Below are positions 55,991 to 64,000 of a DNA stretch of 64,000 nt, piece by piece. The position numbers were made by a program, and so were the translations under genes. Every line of letters starts with the position of its first letter. The first letter of the stretch is position 1. The DNA comes from Hyphomicrobiales bacterium (GTDB lineage: Bacteria > Pseudomonadota > Alphaproteobacteria > Rhizobiales > Rhizobiaceae), in assembly GCA_900472575.1 (NCBI GenBank), contig UCIV01000017.1, positions 124,001-188,000 on the forward strand, written 5' to 3'. The notes under the pieces are model-generated. The model had not been told where the DNA came from. It made no database searches and was given only the letters and a program-made list of their open reading frames with translations.

Positions 55991-57700
55991 TCAGTTGAAC
56001 AGGCTGAGGATGTTTTGCGGCTGCGAGTTGGCGATCTGCAGGCTTTGCAGCGCGAGTTGCTTCTGCGTCTGAAACGCCTGCAGACGCATTGAAGCTTCTT
56101 CCATGTCTGTGTCGACCAGACGGCTCACACCGCTCTCGACCTCGTCCATCATTTTTTGCGAGAACGCCGCCTGCATCTCGATGCGTTGCTGAACCGACCC
56201 CAGCAGGGCGCCGCTATCGATCGACTGGCTGAGCATGTATTCGACGCCTTCCAGATATTCGTCGATGGTGAAATCGTCGGTTGTGACGTCGATTTCGGAA
56301 AGATCGAAGCGCAGCGTAAAGGGCGGATCCGGCCGGAACGAGCTGATGTAGAAATCCACCGCCTTGTTGCCGTAACCCGGATAGATCGCCTGATCCGCCT
56401 GGAATGTCAGACGGTTACCGGAAACGGATACGGCAAGGCCTTCAAAGCCTGGAACGATATAGTCGACAATCGCCTTGAGATCGGCACCACTGGTGATCCG
56501 GCCGTCGGTTGTCCCAAGTGCTGTGTCAACGGCCGTCCGATCGATCACGAAAGTCTGGAGCGGCGCGTTATCGATACTCAGGTCAAATGAGATCGTCGCG
56601 TCCAGCATCACCTTGAAGCTCCAGAGAAAATTCATCGAAGAGCTGGTGATCATGTTGTCATGGTCGATCCGGGGCACCGAATCGAGACCAAGCGTGCGCT
56701 CTGCCACCGTTGGCCCGAATGTGCTGGTTATGCCGCTGATATAGATGCTGGATCCAACATTCGGAGACGTTTCCAGCGTGCGGATCTCGTAATTGTATGC
56801 ATCCGCGGGCGAAGTCGCCTGCGTGCCGTAGACGTCTGCGTAAGCGTTGGCGCCGACATTGGTGAAAGCCTGCTGAATGACCGTGCGCAATTGAGAGACA
56901 TTGTCTATCTCGCCGTCATTCGTTCCAAGTGCCGCATCGATAACGCTCTTGTCGATCGTGATATGGAAAGGAATGCCGGCAGATTCCGGGCTGTTGTCGA
57001 TCAGCAGATCGAACTGCACGGAATCGCTGCCGCTGAAGGTGATCGGTCCGTCGAAATAATGGTCTTCATGCCCTTCGTGATAGAAGCTGCTGGTGGTCAT
57101 TCCACCGAGCGGCATGTAATAATCCAGATCGTCCTTCTGCAGGATGCCGCCGCCGAAATCGTTCAGCATGCTGGTTTTTCTCAGATCAACCTTGCTTGTG
57201 TTGATCGTCGTCGCGCCATCCGCATTGCGGGTGAACGAATCCACGACGACATCGTCCAGCTCGTTGATATTGTTGATGTGATCGCCGCTGTAGGTCTGCA
57301 GATAATTAATGCCGCTGAAGCTGGAGGACCTGACGATGCTGTCGGCCTGCTTGCTCAGCTGCGAGATCTGGTTCTGAATCTGAGCCTTGTCGACACTGTC
57401 TTCCCTGGCGGTGACGAGTGTCGCCTTCACATCTGTCAGCACATCGATTATCGCGCCTGTGCCAGCATAAGCGGTATCCACTTTCGCTGCACCGACACCA
57501 AGCGCATCGCTTGCCGCAGAAATCGATTTGTTGTCCGATCGCATGGTGGTCGAAATCGACCAATAGGCGACGTTGTCGGAAGCCACCTTCACCCGGAGAC
57601 CGGAGGAAACCTGTTCCTGGGTGTCATTCAATCCGGAAGAGACTGCCCGCAGCGTCTGAAGCGCCGACATGGCGGAAATGTTCGCTAAAATACTTGTCAT
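55991..57700 (-). CDS. Large flagellin
   Basis: A 569-residue flagellin, longer than the usual 300-400. The N-terminal D0/D1 region (ISAMSALQTLRAVSSGLN, then SSGLRVKVASDN, up to about residue 150) and the C-terminal D0 (about 500-569, ending QPQNILSLFN) are well conserved. The middle carries two similar units: 227-280 (FDLLIDNSPE, then VIDAALGTNDGEI) and 369-415 (FDLSIDNAPL, then VDTALGTTDGRI). No flagellar genes are near. No clear ribosome site. Confidence 0.92.
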   Translation of the reverse strand: MTSILANISAMSALQTLRAVSSGLNDTQEQVSSGLRVKVASDNVAYWSISTTMRSDNKSISAASDALGVGAAKVDTAYAGTGAIIDVLTDVKATLVTAREDSVDKAQIQNQISQLSKQADSIVRSSSFSGINYLQTYSGDHINNINELDDVVVDSFTRNADGATTINTSKVDLRKTSMLNDFGGGILQKDDLDYYMPLGGMTTSSFYHEGHEDHYFDGPITFSGSDSVQFDLLIDNSPESAGIPFHITIDKSVIDAALGTNDGEIDNVSQLRTVIQQAFTNVGANAYADVYGTQATSPADAYNYEIRTLETSPNVGSSIYISGITSTFGPTVAERTLGLDSVPRIDHDNMITSSSMNFLWSFKVMLDATISFDLSIDNAPLQTFVIDRTAVDTALGTTDGRITSGADLKAIVDYIVPGFEGLAVSVSGNRLTFQADQAIYPGYGNKAVDFYISSFRPDPPFTLRFDLSEIDVTTDDFTIDEYLEGVEYMLSQSIDSGALLGSVQQRIEMQAAFSQKMMDEVESGVSRLVDTDMEEASMRLQAFQTQKQLALQSLQIANSQPQNILSLFN

Positions 57701-57796
57701 GACGTACCGGATAAATCGATTGAATTATGGCGTCGTCATGAGCCGGATCGCAGAAATCGCGAGACTTGAACTTTGTCAGTTATGGTTAACAAAAAA

Positions 57797-57810
57797 TTGC
57801 CAATTGGCAA
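57797..57810. promoter_or_regulatory. Palindrome between flagellin and MFS genes
   Basis: TTGCCAATTGGCAA is a perfect 14-bp palindrome in the 274-base divergent gap (57701-57974). A weaker repeat, TACGTAACCGTAC, follows at 57824-57836. It may be an operator for either gene; the regulator is unknown. Confidence 0.5.
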
Positions 57811-57974
57811 GCCTCAAGCCTTCGTACGTAACCGTACAAACCGGCTCGGCGCGTGTCCGAGCGCTCAATTCGAGCCCGGCGCCATCAATTGCGCTGATGG
57901 ATGACGTTCGCAAAACTCGTTTCACCAACGCGTGATGAGAGTATATGAACATCTTCCCATTATGGAGGACACCC

Positions 57975-59213
57975 ATGTCTCAAGCTGCGCCCGTTTCCGC
58001 TCGAGCGACGATGCCCTGGCTTATTATTTGTGCCGGCGCGCTCGTTGCGCTTCTGACATTCGGGCCACGTTCGGCCATGGGTTTCTTCCAGCTGCCGATG
58101 CTTGCCGATACGGGCTGGGACCGCACGACCTTCGGGCTTGCCATGGCGATCCAGAATCTTGCCTGGGGTCTGGGCCAGCCCGTCTTCGGGGCGATCGCGG
58201 ACAAATGGGGCACTGCCCGTGTCCTGACCTTCTCGGGTCTGCTTTATGCGGCGGGTCTGGCGCTGATGTCGACAGCGCATTCGGAGAGCATTCTCTATAT
58301 CTCAGGCGGGGTAATGGTCGGGCTTGCGGTAGGTGCCGGCTCGTTCGGCACGATCCTCTCGGCTTTCGCCCGCAACGTGACGCCCGAACAGCGCTCGTTC
58401 GCCTTCGGTATCGGAACTGCTGCGGGGTCGGCAGGCATGTTTCTCTTTGCACCGCTGAGCCAGGCCCTCATCTCCACTTACGGATGGTCGGACAGTCTTG
58501 TCATCATGGCGGTGATGATGCTGGCAATCCCGCTGCTCGCCATTCCGCTGCGCGGCAATTCAAGCTCGGGGACACAGTCACAAGCCGCGTTCAAGCAGAC
58601 TGCCGGCGAAGCGCTGAGGGAGGCGTTCGGCCACAAGGGATACCTGCTCCTGACCAGCGGCTTTTTCGTCTGCGGCTTTCAGGTGGCCTTCATCACGGCA
58701 CACTTCCCGGCTTACTTGCGCGATATCGGCATCGATGCCCGTTATGCGGTGATCGCCATGGCGCTGATCGGCTTCTTCAACGTCATCGGCTCGCTGTCGG
58801 CAGGCGTAATCGGCCAGCGATATTCAAAGCCCTATTTCCTCGCTTACATCTATCTTGCGCGCTCGGTGGCGGTGACAGCCTTCCTGCTTCTGCCGCAGAC
58901 GCCGCTTTCGGTGATCATCTTCGCCATCGTCATGGGGCTGTTGTGGCTTTCCACCGTGCCGCCGACGAACGGGCTGGTGGCGATCATGTTCGGCACACGG
59001 CATCTCGGCCTGCTGGGCGGGATCGTGTTCCTGTCGCATCAGGTCGGTTCGTTTCTCGGCGTCTGGATGGGAGGCACTCTTTATGACCAGCTCGGCTCCT
59101 ACGATACCGTCTGGTGGTTCGGCGTGGCGCTCGGCATCTTTGCCGCAATCGTTCACTGGCCGATCCAGGAAAAGTCTGTAGACCGGCCGGCAGCAATCCA
59201 GCCGGCGGAATAA
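57975..59213 (+). CDS. MFS transporter
   Basis: A 412-residue major facilitator with 12 spans. The family motif between spans 2 and 3 reads FGAIADKWGTARVLTFSG, and MQLPMLADTGWDRTTFG-like residues mark the oxalate/formate-like subgroup. GGAGG lies just before the ATG at 57975. It is divergent from the flagellin gene. Substrate unknown. Confidence 0.92.
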   Translation: MSQAAPVSARATMPWLIICAGALVALLTFGPRSAMGFFQLPMLADTGWDRTTFGLAMAIQNLAWGLGQPVFGAIADKWGTARVLTFSGLLYAAGLALMSTAHSESILYISGGVMVGLAVGAGSFGTILSAFARNVTPEQRSFAFGIGTAAGSAGMFLFAPLSQALISTYGWSDSLVIMAVMMLAIPLLAIPLRGNSSSGTQSQAAFKQTAGEALREAFGHKGYLLLTSGFFVCGFQVAFITAHFPAYLRDIGIDARYAVIAMALIGFFNVIGSLSAGVIGQRYSKPYFLAYIYLARSVAVTAFLLLPQTPLSVIIFAIVMGLLWLSTVPPTNGLVAIMFGTRHLGLLGGIVFLSHQVGSFLGVWMGGTLYDQLGSYDTVWWFGVALGIFAAIVHWPIQEKSVDRPAAIQPAE

Positions 59214-59217
59214 GGGT

Positions 59218-59973
59218 TCAGCCGGCCTGACGATCCACAGGGCGCGCAGAGAGCGCCTTCAAGGCTGCCTGAACGAACCCTTCACGGGCGTCGTTCGCGG
59301 TGATGCCGCGCGGCTCGTAGACATGACGGTGAAGGAAGAACTGGGTCAGGCGGAACGCTGCCAGCATGCTGTCGCGGTCGGCTGCAGGTTTTGGCCCCTC
59401 CCCGAGAAATGCCGGCAGGGCCAGCATACGGTCGGCATAGGGTGCACCGGCCTCGCCGCAGACCGCCCGGCCGCTTTTTGGCGAGACATATTTGAGGTTC
59501 TGCCGCACACCAGTCGCCGCGCATTCGGTAAGATCGAGGCCGTAACCGAGGTCGTTCAGCACTGCCAGTTCAAACCGGACGAAAAGCTCGCCCGCATCGG
59601 CGGGGTCATCCATCGTGTCGAGAATGATATCTAGCGCATCGAAAAGATGCGGGTGCGGATCGCGCTCAGGCAAAAGGCGCAGCAGCGCCCCCATGGCTTG
59701 CACGCCGTAGACGGCGGTGGCCGTTTCCATCAGCTTTGCGGCCCTAAGCCTCACAGGTTCGAGCTTCAGTTCACCCAGATGCTCATCGAGCCTTGCGCGC
59801 CAGACCGCCTCGACCCGGTTTCCCGGCTGCAGGACCGGCTGCATGGAGCGAGAGCGACCAGAGCGGACAAGGCCCAGATGGCGACCGCGCTCACGCGTCA
59901 TCAACTCGGCGATGACGCTGGTCTCGCCATGCCGTTTGACGCCAATAATGATCGCCTCGTCCTGCCACTGCAT
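59218..59973 (-). CDS. recO: DNA repair protein RecO
   Basis: RecFOR-pathway protein that loads RecA onto SSB-coated DNA. The N-terminal OB fold ([20 protein letters not shown], then [14 protein letters not shown]) is followed by a helical domain. No zinc cysteines of the Deinococcus type are obvious beyond those near 150-170 ([12 protein letters not shown] and VCGEAGAP). 251 residues. In relatives it follows era; here two other genes intervene. Confidence 0.93.
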   Translation of the reverse strand: MQWQDEAIIIGVKRHGETSVIAELMTRERGRHLGLVRSGRSRSMQPVLQPGNRVEAVWRARLDEHLGELKLEPVRLRAAKLMETATAVYGVQAMGALLRLLPERDPHPHLFDALDIILDTMDDPADAGELFVRFELAVLNDLGYGLDLTECAATGVRQNLKYVSPKSGRAVCGEAGAPYADRMLALPAFLGEGPKPAADRDSMLAAFRLTQFFLHRHVYEPRGITANDAREGFVQAALKALSARPVDRQAG

Positions 59974-60151
59974 CGATACTTGAAGACCTTTCCGAACCGA
60001 TTCAGTTCTACCGCATAAGTCGTTCAGATTGAATCTGTTTCGCGATCTGCAACAGATCTCGAAAAACTGCGATCGGGTGTCATCTCCATTGGAACAAATT
60101 GACTGTCAGCGGAATTCTCTCGCCAAACAAGAACCGGTTCAGGGAGTTCCC

Positions 60152-60544
60152 ATGAGATATATCGTTTTCGCTGCCACCTTGGCATCTGCGGCCCTTGCCG
60201 GTTTCCTGCCGGCACAGCCGGCTGCGGCGCAATCACCGCAGCTGGAGCAGGCGTGCGTGGCGGTGGCAAAGCATTTCCTACTGGTACCATCGCTCAAGAC
60301 CGGGATCGTGCAGTCCTTCCCCGAACTCGATCCGCCAGGCGCGCGCCTGACCTATTCCACCCGCGAGGATGCCAAGCCGACAGACTATAACAATGAGATC
60401 GAGTGCCAGTTCGACAAGGCGACACCGCCCTTCGGGCTGGTGCGCTTCTGCATCTCCAAAACCTGCTATGGCCCGGGCGAGCAGGAACCCGACAACCGCC
60501 GCCGCTTCGAGGAAGTCAAGGCGCTGATGGCGCGGCAAAAATAA
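60152..60544 (+). CDS. Exported cysteine-containing protein of unknown function
   Basis: A 130-residue protein with a signal peptide (about 1-26, ending PAAAQ). The mature part has four cysteines (LEQACVAV, NEIECQFD, VRFCISKTCYG), suggesting two disulfides. AGGGAG lies before the ATG at 60152; the longer frame to 60029 is not coding. Inserted between recO and era on the opposite strand to them. Not recognised. Confidence 0.75.
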   Translation: MRYIVFAATLASAALAGFLPAQPAAAQSPQLEQACVAVAKHFLLVPSLKTGIVQSFPELDPPGARLTYSTREDAKPTDYNNEIECQFDKATPPFGLVRFCISKTCYGPGEQEPDNRRRFEEVKALMARQK

Positions 60545-60600
60545 CGGCAAGCGCCGGCGGCACACCATCGCTTGCCGCCGGATCTACTTTTTGGGGTCCA

Positions 60601-61149
60601 TTAATTCTCGGCCCGTCGGCCAAGCGCTCCCAGCGCCGAAGTCAAATAGCGTTCAGCCAAGGCGTGGCGGCGGCGCTTGGCAAGCTTCAGCGCCTCCATG
60701 CAATGCGAAGCCAGCCGATCCGCGTCGTTAGATTTCACACCGTTTTCCTCGGCGGTCACCAGACCGGTATAGATCGACGGCATGCCTTCGCCGTTGCGCA
60801 GGCAGCGCCCCTGCCCCGTCACGACAATGCTCTTGCCGCTCGGATGACTGATCTTGTAGGTCTGGTGACACGGCTTGCCGGAGACGATGGTCTCGTGCAG
60901 CGCCTTGGCCACCCGCGGCATGTCGTCTTCCGCGACATGCTTGATGACCTGCTCGATCGGAGCTCCGATCTCTAGCTCGTGAGGCGGAATACCGTAGATA
61001 TGGGCGAAAACACTGTCGGCGAAGACTTTGTTTTCGCTCAGATCCCAGCTGAAGAACCCGACAGCGTCCTTCAAATCCACGCCTTTGTCTCGTCCCATAT
61101 ATTTGCTGGTGGCCATGCGGTTCGCAATCCTTGTGGCGCTTTTTTCCAT
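60601..61149 (-). CDS. PAS-domain protein without output domain
   Basis: A 182-residue protein with one PAS domain (about 25-140): VGFFSWDLSENKVFADSVFA, then GIPPHELEIG and YKISHPSGKSIVVTGQGRCL. No kinase, GGDEF or HTH follows; the C-terminus is a basic helix (LKLAKRRRHALAERYLTSAL). It could be a stand-alone sensor that acts through a partner. The start is uncertain (61149 or 61116). Confidence 0.85.
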   Translation of the reverse strand: MEKSATRIANRMATSKYMGRDKGVDLKDAVGFFSWDLSENKVFADSVFAHIYGIPPHELEIGAPIEQVIKHVAEDDMPRVAKALHETIVSGKPCHQTYKISHPSGKSIVVTGQGRCLRNGEGMPSIYTGLVTAEENGVKSNDADRLASHCMEALKLAKRRRHALAERYLTSALGALGRRAEN

Positions 61150-61345
61150 CCCTATCAGCCAACAGCCTGAATCAGACCAGTGACAAATCAGATCAAAGTT
61201 CCACAGTTGCGTCGTGTCAAGTTCACCGCGTATAGTTGTGCGTATATATAGGATATATCACGTTTGACTGTGGACTATTTCCATGCAGATCGGGCGGACC
61301 TGAAGGAAATCAAGAGCACGGGAAACGAGAAAAATCGTTGATCGA

Positions 61346-62290
61346 TCAACCTTTTGGGAATTCCAGGCCCATTTCGCGGAAGCGTTCCGGGTCATCGCCC
61401 CAGTTCTCACGAACCTTGACGAACAGGAAGAGATGCACCGGCTGCTCGAGGATTTCGGATAGCTCCTTGCGGGATGCCGTCGAGATTGCCTTGATAGCCT
61501 CGCCATTCTTGCCGAGCGCGATCTTCTTCTGGCTCTCGCGCTCCACATAGATGACCTGCTCGATGCGAACCGAGCCATCCTTGCGCTCTTCCCACTTTTC
61601 CGTCTCGACGTGAGAGGCATAGGGCAGTTCCTGATGGAGGCGCAGGAACAGCTTTTCGCGGGTGATCTCGGCTGCGAGCTGGCGCATGGGCAGATCGGAG
61701 ATCTGGTCTTCAGGATAATACCAGGGGCCTTCCGGCAGGGTCGTTGCGAAGTAATTCATCAGATCGTCACAACCGGAACCGGTCGTCGCAGAGATCATGA
61801 AGGTGCGCTCGAAGTCGGCCTTTTCATTGGCTGCGGCGGCAAGCGCCAGCAGATCCTCGCGCTTGACCTGATCGATCTTGTTCAAAAGCAGGATCTTTGG
61901 CTGACGAACGTCCTTCAGGCCTTCGAGGATCGTTTCGGCATCGCCGCGAATGCCACGCTCGCTGTCGATCAGAAGCGCGATCAGGTCGGCATCCTTGGCG
62001 CCGCCCCAGGCGGTCGTGACCATGGCGCGGTCGAGCCTGCGGCGCGGCTTGAAGATACCGGGCGTATCCATGAAAACGATCTGGGCATTGTCGTGAATGG
62101 CGATACCGCGCACGATGGCGCGGGTCGTCTGCACCTTGTGGCTGACGATCGAGACCTTGGCGCCGACGAGCCGGTTGACCAGCGTCGACTTGCCGGCATT
62201 GGTGGCGCCGATCAGCGCGACGAAGCCGGAATGGGTCGGGCCGCCGGCAGCTTCATTTTCTTCGCCGGCAATGTTGTGGTCTTCGGTCAT
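61346..62290 (-). CDS. era: GTPase Era
   Basis: Ribosome-assembly GTPase that binds 16S rRNA. G1 is GATNAGKST, G2/G3 region SHKVQTTRAIVRGI and DTPG, G4 NKID; the KH domain at the C-terminus includes LSEILEQPVHLFLFVKVRENW. The start at 62290 lies just after rnc; the longer upstream frame is rejected because homologues begin here. 314 residues. A weak minus-strand stem (GTTGATCGATCAAC, then ATTTTT) at its end may terminate the operon. Confidence 0.95.
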   Translation of the reverse strand: MTEDHNIAGEENEAAGGPTHSGFVALIGATNAGKSTLVNRLVGAKVSIVSHKVQTTRAIVRGIAIHDNAQIVFMDTPGIFKPRRRLDRAMVTTAWGGAKDADLIALLIDSERGIRGDAETILEGLKDVRQPKILLLNKIDQVKREDLLALAAAANEKADFERTFMISATTGSGCDDLMNYFATTLPEGPWYYPEDQISDLPMRQLAAEITREKLFLRLHQELPYASHVETEKWEERKDGSVRIEQVIYVERESQKKIALGKNGEAIKAISTASRKELSEILEQPVHLFLFVKVRENWGDDPERFREMGLEFPKG

Positions 62291-62300
62291 ATCGATCCAA

Positions 62301-63011
62301 TCAATCCTGGCTCTTCGGCCAGATGCCCTCGCGCTCGAGGAGCTTCGTTGCGGCAACCTGCTCGGCTGCCCGTTTCGACCGGTCGGTGCCGGTTTCGGGC
62401 GCAACGCCCTTTATTTCTACCGTTACCGTGAAGCGCGGATCATGATCCGGTCCCGAACGGTCGTCCACCCTGTAGGACGGGGTGGTATTGAATTTCGCAT
62501 GCGCCCATTCCTGCAGCTCTGTCTTGGCATCGCGCCGCGCAGCATCGGGCTTGCTGGCACGATCCTGCCAGTAACGCAGGATAAAAGCACGGGCAACTTC
62601 CAGACCACCATCAAGATAGAGCGCAGCGATGAGGCTTTCCACCACATCGGCGCGAACATTGAGCATACGCTTGCCGGTCAGCTTCTTGACGTCGGCGCCG
62701 GTACGGATGAAGCGGTGCAGTTCCAGCTCATCGGCGACGGTGGCACAGCTTTCGGCGCTGACCAGCTGGTTGAGGCGCACCGACAACTCTCCCTCTTCCG
62801 CCGAGCGGAAGGTGGTGAAGAGGAGTTCGGCGACGCACAGGCCAAGCACGCGGTCGCCGAGAAACTCAAGCCGTTCGTAATTGGCATTCTTGGCGGTGCC
62901 GGTGCTGGCATGGGTCAGCGCCCGGTCAAGCCATTGCTTGTCGGCGAAGACATGACCGATCACCGTTTCCAGCTGGCCTCGCTCTTCCGCCGACAATGGT
63001 TTCATCTTCAT
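62301..63011 (-). CDS. rnc: Ribonuclease III
   Basis: Double-strand-specific RNase for rRNA and mRNA processing. The signature NYERLEFLGDRVLGL is near residues 40-54, with the second acidic site ADVVESLIAALYLDGG near 110-125. A dsRNA-binding domain follows (DAKTELQEWAHAKFNTTPSY, then AAEQVAATKLL). The ATG at 63011 overlaps the lepB stop by one base (TGATG), showing co-translation. 236 residues. Confidence 0.95.
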   Translation of the reverse strand: MKMKPLSAEERGQLETVIGHVFADKQWLDRALTHASTGTAKNANYERLEFLGDRVLGLCVAELLFTTFRSAEEGELSVRLNQLVSAESCATVADELELHRFIRTGADVKKLTGKRMLNVRADVVESLIAALYLDGGLEVARAFILRYWQDRASKPDAARRDAKTELQEWAHAKFNTTPSYRVDDRSGPDHDPRFTVTVEIKGVAPETGTDRSKRAAEQVAATKLLEREGIWPKSQD

Positions 63012-63760
63012 CAGTTGACGCCCTTGAACAGACGATCCCAACGCATGTTGGACGGCCACTTCCAGATTTCGCGGAACGAGGTGTCGTTGCCGAGCGAGAA
63101 GAAGATCACGCTGGCGCGACCGACCAGGTTTTCAGCCGGAACGAAACCGACGTCGAAACGGCTGTCGAGCGAGTTGTCGCGGTTATCGCCCATGAAGAAG
63201 TAATGGCCCGCCGGAACATCGAATTCCGGCGTATTGTCACCGCGGGAATTGGGGATCTGGTCGAGCGTGTCGTAGGTCTTGCCGGTGTCGAGCGTTTCGC
63301 GGAAGACCGGAACGTTGGTGCCCGGATCCTGCCGGTAATCCGAGGTGAAGCTACCGTCGGCCTGCTTCGGCACCGGCTGGCCGTTGATATAGAGAATGCC
63401 TTCGCGCATCTGAACCCTGTCGCCCGGCAAGCCGATCAGACGCTTGATGTAGTCGATATCCGGCTGCTGCGGCAGGCGGAAGACGATGACGTCACCACGC
63501 TTGGGCTCGCTGAATTCGAGGATACGGCCATCGAACAGGTCCGGCGAGAAGGGCAGCGAATATTTCGAATAGCCATAAGCGAACTTGTTGACGAAGATGT
63601 AGTCGCCGACGAGCAGAGTCGGCATCATCGAGCCGGACGGGATGGTGAAGGGCTGGAACAGAACCGTACGGATGACCATGGCAAGCAGCAGGGCCTGAAT
63701 GATGACCTTGATGTTTTCCCAGATGGCATTCGGTTGCTTCGTCTCGGCTTTATCGGACAC
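63011..63760 (-). CDS. lepB: Signal peptidase I
   Basis: Cleaves N-terminal signal peptides of exported proteins at the inner membrane. A single N-terminal span is followed by the catalytic serine in PSGSMMPTLLVGDYIFVNKF (near residue 43) and the catalytic lysine in YIKRLIGLPGDRV (near 107). The late box GHYFFMGDNRDNSLDSR is present. 249 residues. It is followed by rnc and era. Confidence 0.96.
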   Translation of the reverse strand: MSDKAETKQPNAIWENIKVIIQALLLAMVIRTVLFQPFTIPSGSMMPTLLVGDYIFVNKFAYGYSKYSLPFSPDLFDGRILEFSEPKRGDVIVFRLPQQPDIDYIKRLIGLPGDRVQMREGILYINGQPVPKQADGSFTSDYRQDPGTNVPVFRETLDTGKTYDTLDQIPNSRGDNTPEFDVPAGHYFFMGDNRDNSLDSRFDVGFVPAENLVGRASVIFFSLGNDTSFREIWKWPSNMRWDRLFKGVN

Positions 63761-63885
63761 GTCAAAATTCTTTCTATCTCGGGGCGAGTGGCTGAACTGT
63801 CTAAACGCTTAGCCAAGCCGCGGCAATGGTGGTGAGATTACTAAACCTTCATGCATTGTCGGAAGCATGCATTTCCGCGCCGGCA

Positions 63886-64000
63886 TCAGGCGGATATCGG
63901 TTTCGCCTCGATGATCACGAAAGCCTGGGCGTAAGGATATTCATCGGTGATGGTGATGTGGATGACGGGCTCATAGCCAGCAGGGATCAGTTCGGCCAGT
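63886..64000 (-). CDS. acpS: Holo-[acyl-carrier-protein] synthase, 3' end
   Basis: Partial: only the last 37 codons are in the window; the 5' part lies beyond 64000. The translated end [21 protein letters not shown], then [14 protein letters not shown], matches the AcpS C-terminus ([16 protein letters not shown]). AcpS adds 4'-phosphopantetheine to acyl carrier protein. Its position upstream of lepB agrees with rhizobial gene order. Confidence 0.85.
   Translation of the reverse strand, partial: LAELIPAGYEPVIHITITDEYPYAQAFVIIEAKPISA

Noticed and set aside
57734..57935. Short plus-strand frame in the flagellin-MFS gap
   Set aside because: No ribosome site and crosses the palindrome; likely regulatory DNA.
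62291..62404. Upstream extension of Era
   Set aside because: Overlaps the 3' end of rnc; homologues start at MTEDHN-like positions.

Overview
This window is a chromosomal segment of an alphaproteobacterium, most likely from the family Rhizobiaceae (Rhizobium, Neorhizobium or Agrobacterium type). The reasons are high GC content, strong bias to GC-ending codons, the order rplI-dnaB-alr-radA-cvpA-purF at the left end, the order acpS-lepB-rnc-era-recO (minus strand) at the right end, rhizobial-type intergenic palindromes, and flagellin ends typical of rhizobia. The species cannot be named from sequence alone. No rRNA, tRNA, CRISPR array, prophage or insertion sequence was seen; almost all the DNA is coding.

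Left part (1-13.3 kb): replication, cell wall, repair and purine genes (rplI, dnaB, alr, radA, cvpA, purF). Between dnaB and alr sits a lone CbiM-like cobalt transporter gene preceded by a clear cobalamin riboswitch, plus a ClbS/DfsB-type protein. An SDR oxidoreductase and a DedA-type membrane protein follow. Next is a TetR regulator divergent from an isochorismatase/AbrB-family transporter pair, with a perfect inverted repeat between them as a probable operator.

Middle (13.4-26.3 kb): cysS; a palindromic repeat pair followed by a tightly overlapping operon of a DUF559 nuclease-fold protein, three tandem GFA-family proteins and a proline iminopeptidase; citramalate synthase; a LysR/alpha-beta hydrolase divergent pair in which the hydrolase's signal peptide lies in a different frame from its body; a flavin-binding oxidase-like protein; a PCMT-like methyltransferase; RarD; a cupin; and a LOG-type phosphoribohydrolase.

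Accessory-looking stretch (26.4-34 kb): a LysM protein, several short exported or membrane proteins of unknown role, an Atm1/HMT1-type ABC exporter, and small ORFs under 50 codons.

Lipid and stress genes (34-42.7 kb): psd-pss for phosphatidylethanolamine synthesis, an ArgO/LysE exporter, an SRAP peptidase, a YnfA-type protein, a ParDE toxin-antitoxin pair, a Nudix hydrolase, a TIGR02301 protein and an MsbA-like ABC transporter. Identical CTGC-ATT-GCAG palindromes lie upstream of psd and downstream of pss.

Iron uptake and right part (42.8-64 kb): AraC regulator, TonB-dependent siderophore receptor and a siderophore-interacting reductase with an N-terminal DUF2218 domain form one uptake locus. 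Then come a ygfZ-HD-phosphatase operon, MscS, a DUF2339-HD-MOSC run, a DMT transporter, a stand-alone oversized flagellin with an internal repeat, an MFS transporter, recO, an exported protein, a PAS-only protein, era, rnc, lepB and the 3' end of acpS.
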